Positions 9,651 through 17,625 of a stretch of 64,000 nt of DNA are shown piece after piece (position 1 is the stretch's first letter; each line of letters starts with the position of its first letter). Both the position numbers and the translations under genes were made by a program. The stretch is from an uncultured Prevotella sp. (GTDB taxonomy: Bacteria > Bacteroidota > Bacteroidia > Bacteroidales > Bacteroidaceae): the NCBI GenBank assembly GCA_944320195.1, contig CALUGP010000005.1, positions 58,548 through 122,547 of the forward strand. Direction: 5' to 3'. The notes beneath the pieces were generated by a model that saw nothing but the letters and a program-made list of their open reading frames with translations, did no database searches and was not told where the DNA came from.

Positions 9651-10148
9651 TTATTTTATCACTATGTCCTCGAACTGGCAGAACCAAGGCTCTTCGCCGT
9701 CGCCGACGGCCTTTGACATCGAGATGCGCACGGCGTCGACGTTCTTCAGGATTTCAGGGTCGGTCTTGCCTTTGTTTGTAAGGTCAACCTTGAGCACCTT
9801 CCTGGAAGCAAGCTCCTTGTTCATCGAGGCGTAGAATGTCTGCACCTTTTCCTGCTGAGTCTTGCCGTTGGCGTCCTTGTAGCGCAGGTGGATTGAGAGC
9901 ATCACGTTGCTCTTGAGCACGGGCAGGTCGAACTTGGCGTGCTGTGTGAGGTCGCCCGAGAGTCCGGGCAGGTCGAACCAGCGGTCGCTGCCGCCCTTGA
10001 AGGTGGCGGTGCAGGTCTCGTCGTCATACGAGCAGTTGCTGCCGTGCTTGGTTACAAACTCCATGTCGATCACCTTCCAGGGTGCCTGTGCCATTGAGTT
10101 GGTTGCGAACAGCGCCACGAGGGCGAACACTAGCATTAGCTTTTTCAT
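9651..10148 (-). CDS. Small secreted protein, probable beta-sandwich, function unknown
   Basis: 165 aa. I chose the ATG at 10148 because it opens a clear signal peptide (MKKLMLVFALVALFATNSMA|Q); the frame extends upstream but that stretch is leader with a promoter motif at 10217-10224. The mature part (about 145 aa) is rich in alternating hydrophobic residues, with WFDLPGLSGDLTQHAKFDLPV and ILKNVDAVRISMS, and it ends in QFEDIVIK, a pattern typical of carbohydrate-binding-like beta-sandwiches. I do not recognise the family. It sits between the GH2 and GH98 genes with its own terminator, so a small glycan-binding protein of the locus is plausible but unproven. Confidence 0.8.
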   Translation of the reverse strand: MKKLMLVFALVALFATNSMAQAPWKVIDMEFVTKHGSNCSYDDETCTATFKGGSDRWFDLPGLSGDLTQHAKFDLPVLKSNVMLSIHLRYKDANGKTQQEKVQTFYASMNKELASRKVLKVDLTNKGKTDPEILKNVDAVRISMSKAVGDGEEPWFCQFEDIVIK

Positions 10149-10216
10149 AATCGTTTGGGTTTTAAATGTTATTGTTATAAGTTTAATGTAAAGTCTTTCC
10201 GTGTGGAAGTCCACGC

Positions 10217-10224
10217 TGCAAAGA
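10217..10224 (-). promoter_or_regulatory. Probable -7 element for the small secreted protein gene
   Basis: TATCTTTG on the minus strand, about 70 nt upstream of the ATG at 10148. No clear TTTG partner was seen. Confidence 0.4.
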
Positions 10225-10374
10225 TACTGCAATATGGCCGGAAACACAGTCCGAATTTACTTCACGCATGACCGAAAAACGTTACACCGCAGTTACGAAA
10301 CGTTGCATTGACATGCCGTTTTTGTATCATCAAAGGGAGAACCGGGAGGACTGGGAGAGCCGGGAAAGCCGGGA

Positions 10375-10500
10375 GGGCAGCCAAGAGGCGGCCTTCCACA
10401 CTGCAAAAGGCCGTGAACTGCACGCCAAAAGGCCGTCTTTCAGCGTGTGAAAGACGGCCTTTTGCAAGCGGCTGACTGCCAGGTGGTTACGCATCGGTTG
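10375..10500. repeat. AAAGGCCG hairpin repeat, family 3
   Basis: AGGCGGCCTTCCAC, AAAAGGCCGTCTTTCA and its partner TGAAAGACGGCCTTTTGC form a long hairpin, followed by CTGACTGCCAGGTGGTTACGC. The same order is found at 6.8 kb and, inverted, at 16.4 kb. Part of the 742-bp spacer 10149-10890, which holds no gene: from right to left it contains the secreted-protein leader, this repeat, a GGGCCGGATAAGCC repeat (10530-10567), a MITE-like element and an ACCCACCCC hairpin. Confidence 0.6.
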
Positions 10501-10529
10501 GCCTTGGCAGGCAATCAGGTGATTTTTAA

Positions 10530-10567
10530 TAGGCCCAATGGGCCGGATAAGCCGGATAAGCCGGATG
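10530..10567. repeat. GGCCCAATGGGCCGGATAAGCC-type short repeat
   Basis: Short imperfect repeats of GGCC and GCCGGATAA units, of the same kind as the tracts at 18.36, 49.2, 52.2 and 62.2 kb. Common filler in Bacteroidetes spacers; no function visible. Confidence 0.5.
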
Positions 10568-10596
10568 CGCCAAGGTGGCGAGGCAATCATGAACAT

Positions 10597-10830
10597 ACGT
10601 GAGTTCGGCGTAACAGGAATGTCACACTTGTCAGTTTTTTGCAAGTCGGTGTCAAGTCGTCATTCCGCTGAAAAGCGGAATCCAGTCGAAAAGACAAAGG
10701 CGGCTAACCACTATGCCGCTTTCTGGATTCCGCTTTTCAGCGGAATGACGACTTGACACTGAGCTGCAGAAAAGCAAAAAGGTAAGAAACTCTATAATTG
10801 GAAAGATGATTCCTTATGCCGAACTTACGT
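10597..10830. mobile_element. MITE-like element, family 1, copy A
   Basis: About 234 bp, no coding capacity. Ends are near-identical inverted repeats: ACGTGAGTTCGGCGTAA on the left and the complement of ACGTAAGTTCGGCATAA on the right. Inside, two arms (GTCATTCCGCTGAAAAGCGG at 10659 on and its complement ending near 10748) form a large cruciform, each arm being a small hairpin itself. The flanks ATGAACAT and TTAAACAT could be a degenerate 8-bp target duplication. Four further copies lie at 48.2, 54.3, 57.9 and 58.2 kb. Confidence 0.8.
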
Positions 10831-10851
10831 TAAACATACTAACGAAGCGCC

Positions 10852-10893
10852 CATAAGCCCCTCCCTTGGGGAGGGGTTTGGGGTGGGTGTTCA
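10852..10893. repeat. ACCCACCCC/CTCCC hairpin repeat
   Basis: CCCCTCCCTTGGGGAGGGG hairpin followed by TTTGGGGTGGGTG, just beyond the stop of the GH98 gene. One of about eight copies in this window (13.56, 13.65, 16.82, 16.90, 18.2, 18.27, 18.42 kb), always in spacers and often near a gene end, so a role in transcript 3'-end formation is possible. Confidence 0.6.
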
Positions 10894-13539
10894 CCTTACC
10901 ACATACTTGCGTCCGCCCCTGATGTACACGCCTGGTGCCATGGGGCGCGCTATGCGCACGCCTTGCAGGGTGTACCACGCGTCGCCGGCGTCTGTCTGCG
11001 CAGGCTCTGCCGTAATGCCGCCGATGCCCGTGGTGACGGTGCCCGAGAGATAGGTGAGGCTTATGTCGTCGTAATACGTGGTGCTTACCTGCGGCACGCC
11101 CACGCCCCATAGCAGCTGGGTCATGCCTGAGTCGCGGTAGTCGTTGTCCACACGGGTGGCCACGCGCGTGAACGTCAGCCCGTCGTCAGAGTACTCGAAG
11201 GTGAGGAGGTTGTTCTTGCACGTGGCGCGGTACCACCTGGGACGGCCCGCCTCGGGTGCCGGTATGCTGACTTCGCCCTGCTGTCCGTTGTCAAACCGGG
11301 TGGTGCCGTCGGCATTGTTGACCACCTTGCGTATGGACATGCTCGTCTTGCCGGCGGCCAGGTCGGTGCTCGCTTGGAAGTAGTAGCCGTCCATCAGGCC
11401 GGGGTTGGCTCCGCCCTCGGGGTAGACTCCGCGCATGAGGATGCCGCCCTTGCTCACTTGCGTGGTGAGTTCCTTCCACGTCACGGCGTAGTCCTGCTCT
11501 GCGCCGAAGCGCGTCAGATTGGCTATGCCGACGCGGTTGCCGCCCGTGCCGATGCCCACGGGGTTGAGCGCGAGGCTGCCGTCAAACTGCGTTATCACGG
11601 CCGCGCCGGCTCCGTCGGCGGCTATCCAGGGCTGCGTGGTGGGCGTGAGCGCGTCGCCCTCGGCCATGTCCTCGAAGTCATACGCCAGCTCGTCGGCCAC
11701 GATGTCGGCCTGCATGTCGGGCTGCGGTATGTTTTCCACGGCGGCGAAAACTGGAATGTCGAGCCTGTCAAGGTTGTTGCCGGAGCACTTTATGCTGATG
11801 TCCAAGGGACCGTTGTGCATCACCGTGAGGGTGAGCGTGCCGTCGGCATACTGCTCCTGCACGCTGCTCGCGGGGTGGTCTCCGCGGTCTTTATACGTGA
11901 CTGTGGGCTTGGCTGTGCATCCGGTGACGGTTATCAGACTGCGGCGGAGCGTCTTGTCGGTGGGGTTGTCAATGAACGTGTCCTCCATGTAGCGCATGGG
12001 GTCGCCGTATTCCATGCGCGGCAGTCCGTCGTCCTCGCTCACGCTGGGGTACTGTTGCCACAGGGCCGACTTGTCGGTGCGGTAGTTGTTGAGGTAGACT
12101 TGCAGCCCGTCGGCCCGCTCCTCGATTACGGCGAAGGTGTAAGGGGTGAAGTCAAGTTGCACGGCGTCGCACGAATTATACTTCAACGGTATGCCGGCCT
12201 GCTCGCCGGTGTCCTCGTTCATGTGGTTGTTGTAGGCCAAGAGGCGGTTGTCCATGCGGCCTACGTACATCGTGCCGGTGTACTCCTCGGGGTAGAGGCG
12301 GTTCAGTTCCTCCACCTTGGCGGCCTCCGTGGGCCAGCGGTTGGCATAGCTCTGGTCGCCGGTCTGCGTGACAACGATGTCGAAGAGTCCGTCTTCGGGC
12401 ATCCCGGCGAGCGTCGGTATGGTGAAGTATCGGCCCGTGCGCTTGAGGAATGTGCGGTTCTGCCGCTTCTGTCCGTCAATGCCGTAGAGGCCGGTGTACA
12501 GGTCGTCGTCCACGTTGCTGCTGTTGTCGCACACGTAGGCGCACTTCACCCGTGCGAGCACTTCCTGCCGCGTGGGTATGCGGATGGTGCCGTCGACGAC
12601 CTTGCGGAGCACATCCGTGATGACGTTCTTGCCGCCGGGGGTCATGCGTCCGTGGCGCATCACGAGCAGGGTGGATATCTCGGGGCCGTCAATCACGGTG
12701 GCCCCGGTCATCATCAGGTGCTCCGTGATGGACATGCCGGCCAGGGCCTCGGGGCATGTGAACCACGCCAGGGCGTTTGGAATCTGCCACGAGTACTCCT
12801 CGCCGAAGAGCTTTGTGCGGCCCGAATAGCTCCAGGCGAACTGGTCGAAGCGTATGGCGTAGTTGCCGGCGAAGCCGCCGATGAACATGCCGAAGTTCGC
12901 ACTCTCGTTGTCATAGTAGCCAAGGCCCGTGGTGGTCTTGTCGCCGTAGATGAGGTTGCGGCTGTAGCGGCGCACGCATTCGGCGTAGCGCGCATGCTTC
13001 TTCATCTTCGATATGGTGTTCCACGGGTTGTTCGAGACTGACTGCGTGTCGTTTATGTACAGGTATCCGCCGTATTTCGAGCCTACTTCGAGCAGCTTGC
13101 AGAACAGCTCCAGGCGGTTAAGGAACGTCTCCTTGGTGAACCCCCACGTCTGTTCGCAGAAGTTGTAGCCGATGAGGTTGGGGTACTTGCGGTAATAATC
13201 TTCATACAGCGAGACGTTCACCGAGTCCATGTAGTGGGTGTGTCCGCTGCTGGGCTGTATCATGACCCACACGCCCTTGTCGCGGCATTGGCCCAGATAG
13301 CGGTCAAGGAGGTTGGGGTCGGCGTTGTAGCTCATGGCCAGGTTGACAACGACATAGGGCCTAAGATCCTCAGGCAGGCCGTCAACGGTCTGCGCCACGT
13401 CCTCCTTGTCGAGGCTGCTGACGTGCACAAGCCACATGGGATGCTGCGGGTCGAGAGGGCGGCGCATCTCAGCGCCGCGCGCCCGGCCGCAACTTAATAA
13501 AACTAAGACAACTATTGATATTATGGATAAGCGTTTCAT
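10891..13539 (-). CDS. Glycoside hydrolase family 98 enzyme, secreted or lipid-anchored
   Basis: Endo-acting inverting glycosidase; known GH98 enzymes cut blood-group antigens or heavily substituted xylan. 882 aa from the ATG at 13539; the upstream frame only translates the ACCCACCCC repeat and is rejected. Signal peptide MKRLSIISIVVLVLLSCG contains a possible lipobox (LLSC, Cys17). The catalytic TIM barrel (about 25-350) starts PMWLVHVSSLD and has IQPSSG, then GYNFCEQ with candidate acid E129, IRFDQ with D232 and VIDGPE with E287. A GH98 C-terminal beta-sandwich follows to about 620, then a laminin-G/concanavalin-like domain (660-830) and a tail GVYIRGGRKYVVR. GH115 next door favours a complex xylan substrate. 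Family is clear; specificity is inferred. Confidence 0.9.
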   Translation of the reverse strand: MKRLSIISIVVLVLLSCGRARGAEMRRPLDPQHPMWLVHVSSLDKEDVAQTVDGLPEDLRPYVVVNLAMSYNADPNLLDRYLGQCRDKGVWVMIQPSSGHTHYMDSVNVSLYEDYYRKYPNLIGYNFCEQTWGFTKETFLNRLELFCKLLEVGSKYGGYLYINDTQSVSNNPWNTISKMKKHARYAECVRRYSRNLIYGDKTTTGLGYYDNESANFGMFIGGFAGNYAIRFDQFAWSYSGRTKLFGEEYSWQIPNALAWFTCPEALAGMSITEHLMMTGATVIDGPEISTLLVMRHGRMTPGGKNVITDVLRKVVDGTIRIPTRQEVLARVKCAYVCDNSSNVDDDLYTGLYGIDGQKRQNRTFLKRTGRYFTIPTLAGMPEDGLFDIVVTQTGDQSYANRWPTEAAKVEELNRLYPEEYTGTMYVGRMDNRLLAYNNHMNEDTGEQAGIPLKYNSCDAVQLDFTPYTFAVIEERADGLQVYLNNYRTDKSALWQQYPSVSEDDGLPRMEYGDPMRYMEDTFIDNPTDKTLRRSLITVTGCTAKPTVTYKDRGDHPASSVQEQYADGTLTLTVMHNGPLDISIKCSGNNLDRLDIPVFAAVENIPQPDMQADIVADELAYDFEDMAEGDALTPTTQPWIAADGAGAAVITQFDGSLALNPVGIGTGGNRVGIANLTRFGAEQDYAVTWKELTTQVSKGGILMRGVYPEGGANPGLMDGYYFQASTDLAAGKTSMSIRKVVNNADGTTRFDNGQQGEVSIPAPEAGRPRWYRATCKNNLLTFEYSDDGLTFTRVATRVDNDYRDSGMTQLLWGVGVPQVSTTYYDDISLTYLSGTVTTGIGGITAEPAQTDAGDAWYTLQGVRIARPMAPGVYIRGGRKYVVR

Positions 13540-13551
13540 GGGATATTTAAA

Positions 13552-13686
13552 TTTAATACCCACCCCACCCCTTCCCAAGGGAGGGAGCCTGAGATGCCTT
13601 TTATGATTGCCTGCAACATATTTGCCCGCCATTCATTTAGGTAGCCAGGCCCCTCCCTTGTGGAGGGGATGGGGTGGGTGTCTGTA
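13552..13686. repeat. Two ACCCACCCC/CTCCC hairpin repeats in opposite orientation
   Basis: Spacer between the GH115 stop and GH98 start. Copies at about 13558-13592 (CCCTTCCCAAGGGAGGG) and 13650-13682 (CCCCTCCCTTGTGGAGGGG), facing each other. The short stretch between them shows nothing else. Confidence 0.6.
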
Positions 13687-16209
13687 TTATTTCGCCGTCT
13701 CGGGCGCGCCGAGGAAGCTCTTGCGCATGCCTCCAAGGTCAATCATTATCTTCTGAAGCACGAGGCCGTTGTCTATCGGACGTATGCGCAGCGTGTGCCG
13801 TCCGGGCTTCAGCTTGCCGTGTATGGTCTGGCTGTCGATGACGCCTTCGCGCTGGATTGGGCCGAGGCTGCCGTCGTAGTCGCCGTTGATGTTTACTACG
13901 GTTTCCTCTCCTCCGTCGAAGCTTACGGCGTAGCTAAGACCCTTGGTGTTGAAGTTTAGCGTGGGTGAGAAGCGCAGGGTGACGCGCGGATAGCCGTCGC
14001 TCTCGGTGTAGATGTCGTACTCCAGGGCCATACCCTCGGTCTGCGCGGTGACGGGCTGTGGGGTTATTGCCGAGAGTGTGCGCCCCATCTCGGGTATCAC
14101 TGTCCACCGGGCCTGGCTGCCGTCGGTCTTCCGCGTGAAGTGTTCGGCCTCGATGCTTACGCAGCCGTCGCGCTCAACAAACTCGTACTTGTCCCTCTTC
14201 GCCGCGTAATACGCGCCCTCCGGCATCGGCGTCGGGAACGTAAGCGTGCCCTCCGGAGTGCCTTCCACGCGCTTCACCTCGGGCATTGCGAGCCGCTTGG
14301 GCTCGCTCCACTTGGTGTAGCCGATGTGTATCTGCGACATCAGGTGGTTCCACTTGCCGCCGTTCATGGCGTGATACCGGTTGACGAGGACGCTGTCACG
14401 GCCGAAGCACTGCGCCACGCGGTCGGCCCAGAGGTTGGCTTTGGGGTCGTTCTTCTTGGCCAGCCGCTGGTTCATGGCCTGCGCATAGTACATGTCGTAG
14501 AGGTTGGAGCAGGCCAGGATGGGGTAACCCAAGAGCTGGAACCAAGCGTCCTGCATCTCCGCGGGCAACCGCTTGCCCAGCGCCTCGGCGTCGGCGGCCA
14601 ACAGGCCGTAGTCGGCGGTGACGCGCTGCCACTCGTTGTAGTTCATGGAGAAGGTCTTGTAAGAGAGGTTCTCGGGTGTCATGCGGCGGTTGTACTTGGC
14701 GTATGTGCGCAGCAGGCGCGCCGCCTCGGCGGCCTCCTTGTCGCCGAACACGCTGCGGCAGAAGTCGACAGAGTGCTCCACGAGGTTGCCGGCGTTGAAA
14801 CGTTCGGGGTCCCAGGCCATGTCGAGGAAGAAGGTCATGGGGTATTCCATGGGCTTGAGGTCGCCCACGTTGACAATCCACAGCTCGCGCACGCCGTACT
14901 CATAGCACAGGTTCATCTGCTCCCAGACGCGCGGTATGGGGTTGATGTTGATCCACTTCGAGCAGCGCGGGCCGCCCACGTAGTCAAAGTGGTAGTACAT
15001 GCCATAGCCGCCCTTGCGCGGCTTTGCGTCCAACGCGGGCAGACGGCGCACGTTGCCCCAATTGTCGTCGCAGAGAAGCAGGGTGATGTCGTCGGGCACC
15101 TGCATGCCTTGGTCATAGTAGTCTTGCACTTCCTTGTACAAGGCCCACACCTGGGGGGTCTCCGCCGCCGGGCGGCCGGTCACCTTCTCTATGATTGTGC
15201 GCTGGTCGGCGACAATCTGCTCCATCAGCTTTATGTTGCCCGTGCCGTCCATCGGAGCGTCGCCGTCGCCGCGCATGCCCACGGTGACGACGGTCTCCCA
15301 GTTCTTGGCACGCTCGATGCCGGTGGTCCAGAAGCGGCGCAGGGCCTCGCCGTTGGTCTGGTAGTTCCACTCGCCGTCGCGGTTGCGGTGCCAGTCTTGC
15401 TGGGCTAGAGCCATCGGCTCGTGGTGAGACGTGCCCATGACTATGCCCATCTTGTCGGCCAGTACGCCGTTCATCGGGTCGTCGTCGTAGAACGCGCTGC
15501 CCCACATGGCGGGCCACATGAAGTTGCCCTTGAGGCGGAGCACCAGCTCGAAAATGTGTTCGTAACACTTGGAGTTGATGCCGCCGAAGTGGCTCAAGGC
15601 CCAGTTGCCGAAGCAGGGCCACTCGTCGTTGATGAATATTCCGCGGTACTTCACCTTCGGCTCGCCGTCGGTGTAGACACCTTTCTCTATATATACGTCC
15701 TTGCGCTGCCGCGTTGGCACGTCGGCAAACCAGTACCATGGCGACACGCCCATCTGCCTGGACAGCTCGTATGCGCCGTAGATGGCGCCGCGCTTGTCGC
15801 TTCCGGCTATGACGAGGGCGCGCTCTACGCCGTCCAAGGGGCGGTCAACTATTTGCAATAGATACTTCTCCGTCTTGCCTTCAAGCTGCGCGCCGTCCAC
15901 CTTGCCGGCCTTTACGAGCTGCTGGATAACCACCGACTTGAGGCTGCCCACGATGACACACTCGCCACTGGGCGCTGACACCAAGGCCGCATCCGTGCCA
16001 CTCACGCGCCCGAAGTCCTTGGCCAGGTTGGCCGCGGCCATCCGCACGCCCTCATGGTCGTCCGGCGTGCACACTACGTTGACGGGCTTTCCGCCCTTCA
16101 CTACGGCGAAGCCTCCGCCCGTGGGTGTGAACGAAACGAACGTCTCGACTGCTCCCGCGCCGACGGCGAGGCACATCGCCAAAACAAAAAGTAATGTCTT
16201 TTTCATCAT
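13687..16209 (-). CDS. Glycoside hydrolase family 115 (xylan alpha-1,2-glucuronidase)
   Basis: Removes (4-O-methyl)glucuronic acid side chains from glucuronoxylan, including internal ones, in the periplasm or at the surface. 840 aa from the ATG at 16209 (MMKKTLLFVLAMCLAVGAGA, signal peptide); a TTG 21 nt upstream is less likely. Family hallmarks run through the protein: AIYGAYELSRQMGVSPWYWFADVP, VKYRGIFINDEWP, LKGNFMWPAMWG, MGTSHHEPM, LLLCDDNWGNVRRLP, YYHFDYVGGPRCSKWIN and LWIVNVGDLKPMEYPM. A C-terminal accessory beta domain follows (about 690-840). Length and organisation match complete GH115 enzymes. The promoter is at 16244-16274. It sits beside the GH98 gene, supporting a decorated-xylan locus. 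Confidence 0.95.
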   Translation of the reverse strand: MMKKTLLFVLAMCLAVGAGAVETFVSFTPTGGGFAVVKGGKPVNVVCTPDDHEGVRMAAANLAKDFGRVSGTDAALVSAPSGECVIVGSLKSVVIQQLVKAGKVDGAQLEGKTEKYLLQIVDRPLDGVERALVIAGSDKRGAIYGAYELSRQMGVSPWYWFADVPTRQRKDVYIEKGVYTDGEPKVKYRGIFINDEWPCFGNWALSHFGGINSKCYEHIFELVLRLKGNFMWPAMWGSAFYDDDPMNGVLADKMGIVMGTSHHEPMALAQQDWHRNRDGEWNYQTNGEALRRFWTTGIERAKNWETVVTVGMRGDGDAPMDGTGNIKLMEQIVADQRTIIEKVTGRPAAETPQVWALYKEVQDYYDQGMQVPDDITLLLCDDNWGNVRRLPALDAKPRKGGYGMYYHFDYVGGPRCSKWININPIPRVWEQMNLCYEYGVRELWIVNVGDLKPMEYPMTFFLDMAWDPERFNAGNLVEHSVDFCRSVFGDKEAAEAARLLRTYAKYNRRMTPENLSYKTFSMNYNEWQRVTADYGLLAADAEALGKRLPAEMQDAWFQLLGYPILACSNLYDMYYAQAMNQRLAKKNDPKANLWADRVAQCFGRDSVLVNRYHAMNGGKWNHLMSQIHIGYTKWSEPKRLAMPEVKRVEGTPEGTLTFPTPMPEGAYYAAKRDKYEFVERDGCVSIEAEHFTRKTDGSQARWTVIPEMGRTLSAITPQPVTAQTEGMALEYDIYTESDGYPRVTLRFSPTLNFNTKGLSYAVSFDGGEETVVNINGDYDGSLGPIQREGVIDSQTIHGKLKPGRHTLRIRPIDNGLVLQKIMIDLGGMRKSFLGAPETAK

Positions 16210-16243
16210 TATTTCACGGTTTTTTGTCAAATTGATTTGCAGG

Positions 16244-16274
16244 CAAAGATATGGACATTATCATTCGCATGCAA
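16244..16274 (-). promoter_or_regulatory. Promoter for the GH115 gene
   Basis: Minus strand: TTG (16272-16274), 20 bp, TATCTTTG (16244-16251), close to the Bacteroidetes consensus and 35 nt upstream of the ATG at 16209. Confidence 0.55.
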
Positions 16275-16384
16275 TAGCGTGAAACAAAGTCGCAACGGTT
16301 TGCAATCGGCGCGGAGGCCTGCGTCCTGCGGAGGAGCAGAGGATGAAACAAATACGTAGGCCGATGCAACACAAGGTAAAGCCA

Positions 16385-16500
16385 GGCCGACGGCCGCGCG
16401 TAACCGCCTGACTGTCAGCACACTTGCAAAAAGCCGTCTTTTGCGCCATGAGAGACGGCAAAACGCAACGCAAAAGGCCGCATCTTGCGCTGCAATTAAC
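16385..16500. repeat. AAAGGCCG hairpin repeat, family 3 (inverted copy)
   Basis: CGCGTAACCGCCTGACTGTCAG then CTTGCAAAAAGCCGTCTTTTGC and AAAAGGCCGC, the reverse order of the 10.4-kb copy. It directly precedes the family 2 MITE at 16511. The spacer 16210-16994 holds only this repeat, the MITE and ACCCACCCC hairpins; I see no gene in it. Confidence 0.55.
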
Positions 16501-16510
16501 GCCCAAAGAC

Positions 16511-16811
16511 GGTTCATCCGCAGTTTAGGTGTATGCGATAACAGCATTGCCTTTTGCTTTTGCCATAGCATTTCATGTGTACATCCTGCCACAAGCCAGG
16601 CGGTCGGTAACTGTCATGCCGCACTCCGATGCGGCATCCAGTGTATGCAGCCTGTTTCGTTTGGCGTATCGGGTGTTTTCTGGATGCCGCATCGGAGTGC
16701 GGCATGACGGTTACCGACTGCCTGGATTAAAGTAGGAGGCGTACATAAAATGCTATCACAAAGACAAAAGAAGGTACAGTAATACTATACACCTTAAACT
16801 GCGGATGAACC
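16511..16811. mobile_element. MITE-like element, family 2, copy 1, with perfect 8-bp target-site duplication
   Basis: 301 bp. Terminal inverted repeats begin GGTTCATCCGCAGTTTA at 16511 and are mirrored at 16811 with one extra base. A central cruciform (arms 16597-16646 and about 16680-16724) contains GTCATGCCGCACTCCGATGC and its complement. The element is flanked on both sides by CCAAAGAC (16503-16510 and 16812-16819), the expected mark of transposition. No coding capacity, so it must be mobilised in trans. Confidence 0.85.
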
Positions 16812-16950
16812 CCAAAGACCCAACCCAACCATCCCCAAGGGAGGGAGCTTGAAATGATAATGCTTAACAACACCACAATCCACGACAGTAACCAAACTTC
16901 CTCCCTAAGGGAGGGCTGGGGTGGGTGCCGGGGATGGTTGGGGTGGGTGC
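16812..16950. repeat. Cluster of ACCCACCCC/CTCCC hairpin repeats
   Basis: CATCCCCAAGGGAGGGAGCTTG (about 16828) and, inverted, TTCCTCCCTAAGGGAGGGCTGGGGTGGGTG (about 16899), followed by a partial third copy. They lie just downstream of the phosphatase gene stop (16995, minus strand). Confidence 0.55.
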
Positions 16951-16994
16951 CATGTTTGTGATAATTGGGCGGCTGGAGCTGTCTGTACCAGACA

Positions 16995-17474
16995 TCATTG
17001 CTCCGCCGTGCAAAAAAGCCTGTCGATTATGCCGTCGCAGGCGTCCTCGATAAGGTCGAGGGCCAGCTCGAAGTCGTCGTCGCCGCCGTAGTAGGGGTCG
17101 GGCACGGTTGTGTATCCGGGGTGGCGCGTCATGAAGTCGGCGGCGCACATCAGCTTGCCGCGCTCCTCCGGCGTGCGCGCCAGGCGCATCAGAGCCTTCA
17201 TGTTGTCGCCGTCCATGCCGAAAATGGCGTCGAAGCGCCCGAAGTCCTCGCGCCTTATCTGCCGCGCAAGGCTGTCTATGCGGTAGCCGCGTGCCGCCCC
17301 GTGGCGGCGCATGCGTGCGTCGGGCAGTTGCCCCTCGTGCCACGAGCCTATGCCGGCGGAATCTACCTTGACAGGGCTATTAGGCCAATAACGTTCCTCG
17401 AGCTTCTTCCTCATTATCGCCTCGGCGGCCGGAGAGCGGCATATGTTGCCGAGACAGACGAACAAGATTTCCAT
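16995..17474 (-). CDS. Low-molecular-weight protein-tyrosine phosphatase
   Basis: Cytoplasmic phosphatase removing phosphate from tyrosine, and possibly arginine, residues. 159 aa, normal length. Start set at the ATG at 17474 (MEILFVCLGNICRSPAAEAI); an in-frame TTG 9 nt upstream is less likely. The active-site loop VCLGNICRSP (C-x5-R) is N-terminal, and the general acid lies in VPDPYYG near residue 123. Members next to capsule genes act as Wzb-type regulators; here the neighbour is an acetyltransferase, not a tyrosine kinase, so the role is open. It is transcribed alone or with the acetyltransferase upstream, across an AT-rich repetitive gap. Confidence 0.93.
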   Translation of the reverse strand: MEILFVCLGNICRSPAAEAIMRKKLEERYWPNSPVKVDSAGIGSWHEGQLPDARMRRHGAARGYRIDSLARQIRREDFGRFDAIFGMDGDNMKALMRLARTPEERGKLMCAADFMTRHPGYTTVPDPYYGGDDDFELALDLIEDACDGIIDRLFCTAEQ

Positions 17475-17483
17475 ATTCTTCAA

Positions 17484-17625
17484 ATTAAAAATTAAAAATG
17501 AATAATGAAAAATTTATGGTCAAACTCATTTTTCCACCATTCATTATTCATCATTCATTTTTCATTATTCATCATTCATTTTTCATTATTCATCATTCAT
17601 TTTTTCATTATTCATTTTCCGTATC
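17484..17625. repeat. Low-complexity ATTCATTATTCATC tract
   Basis: Runs of ATTCATTTTTCATTATTCATC units with an inverted counterpart (AATGAATAATGAAAAAT, about 17497) able to form a long AT-rich hairpin. The right end runs into the reading frame of the acetyltransferase, so the last residues KMNNEKMNDE are encoded by the repeat. Confidence 0.7.

Noticed and set aside
10149-10247. N-terminal extension of the small secreted protein
   Set aside because: Upstream part contains the TATCTTTG promoter motif, and an internal ATG opens a perfect signal peptide.
10597-10830. CRISPR array or riboswitch
   Set aside because: The repeats form one large inverted structure with terminal repeats and recur at five loci; there are no regularly spaced direct repeats with unique spacers.
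11374-13041. 555-codon open frame antisense to the GH98 gene
   Set aside because: Same reason: mirror of a clear GH98 coding region with shadow-like composition.
13540-13632. N-terminal extension of the GH98 protein
   Set aside because: Encoded by the ACCCACCCC repeat; the signal peptide begins at 13539.
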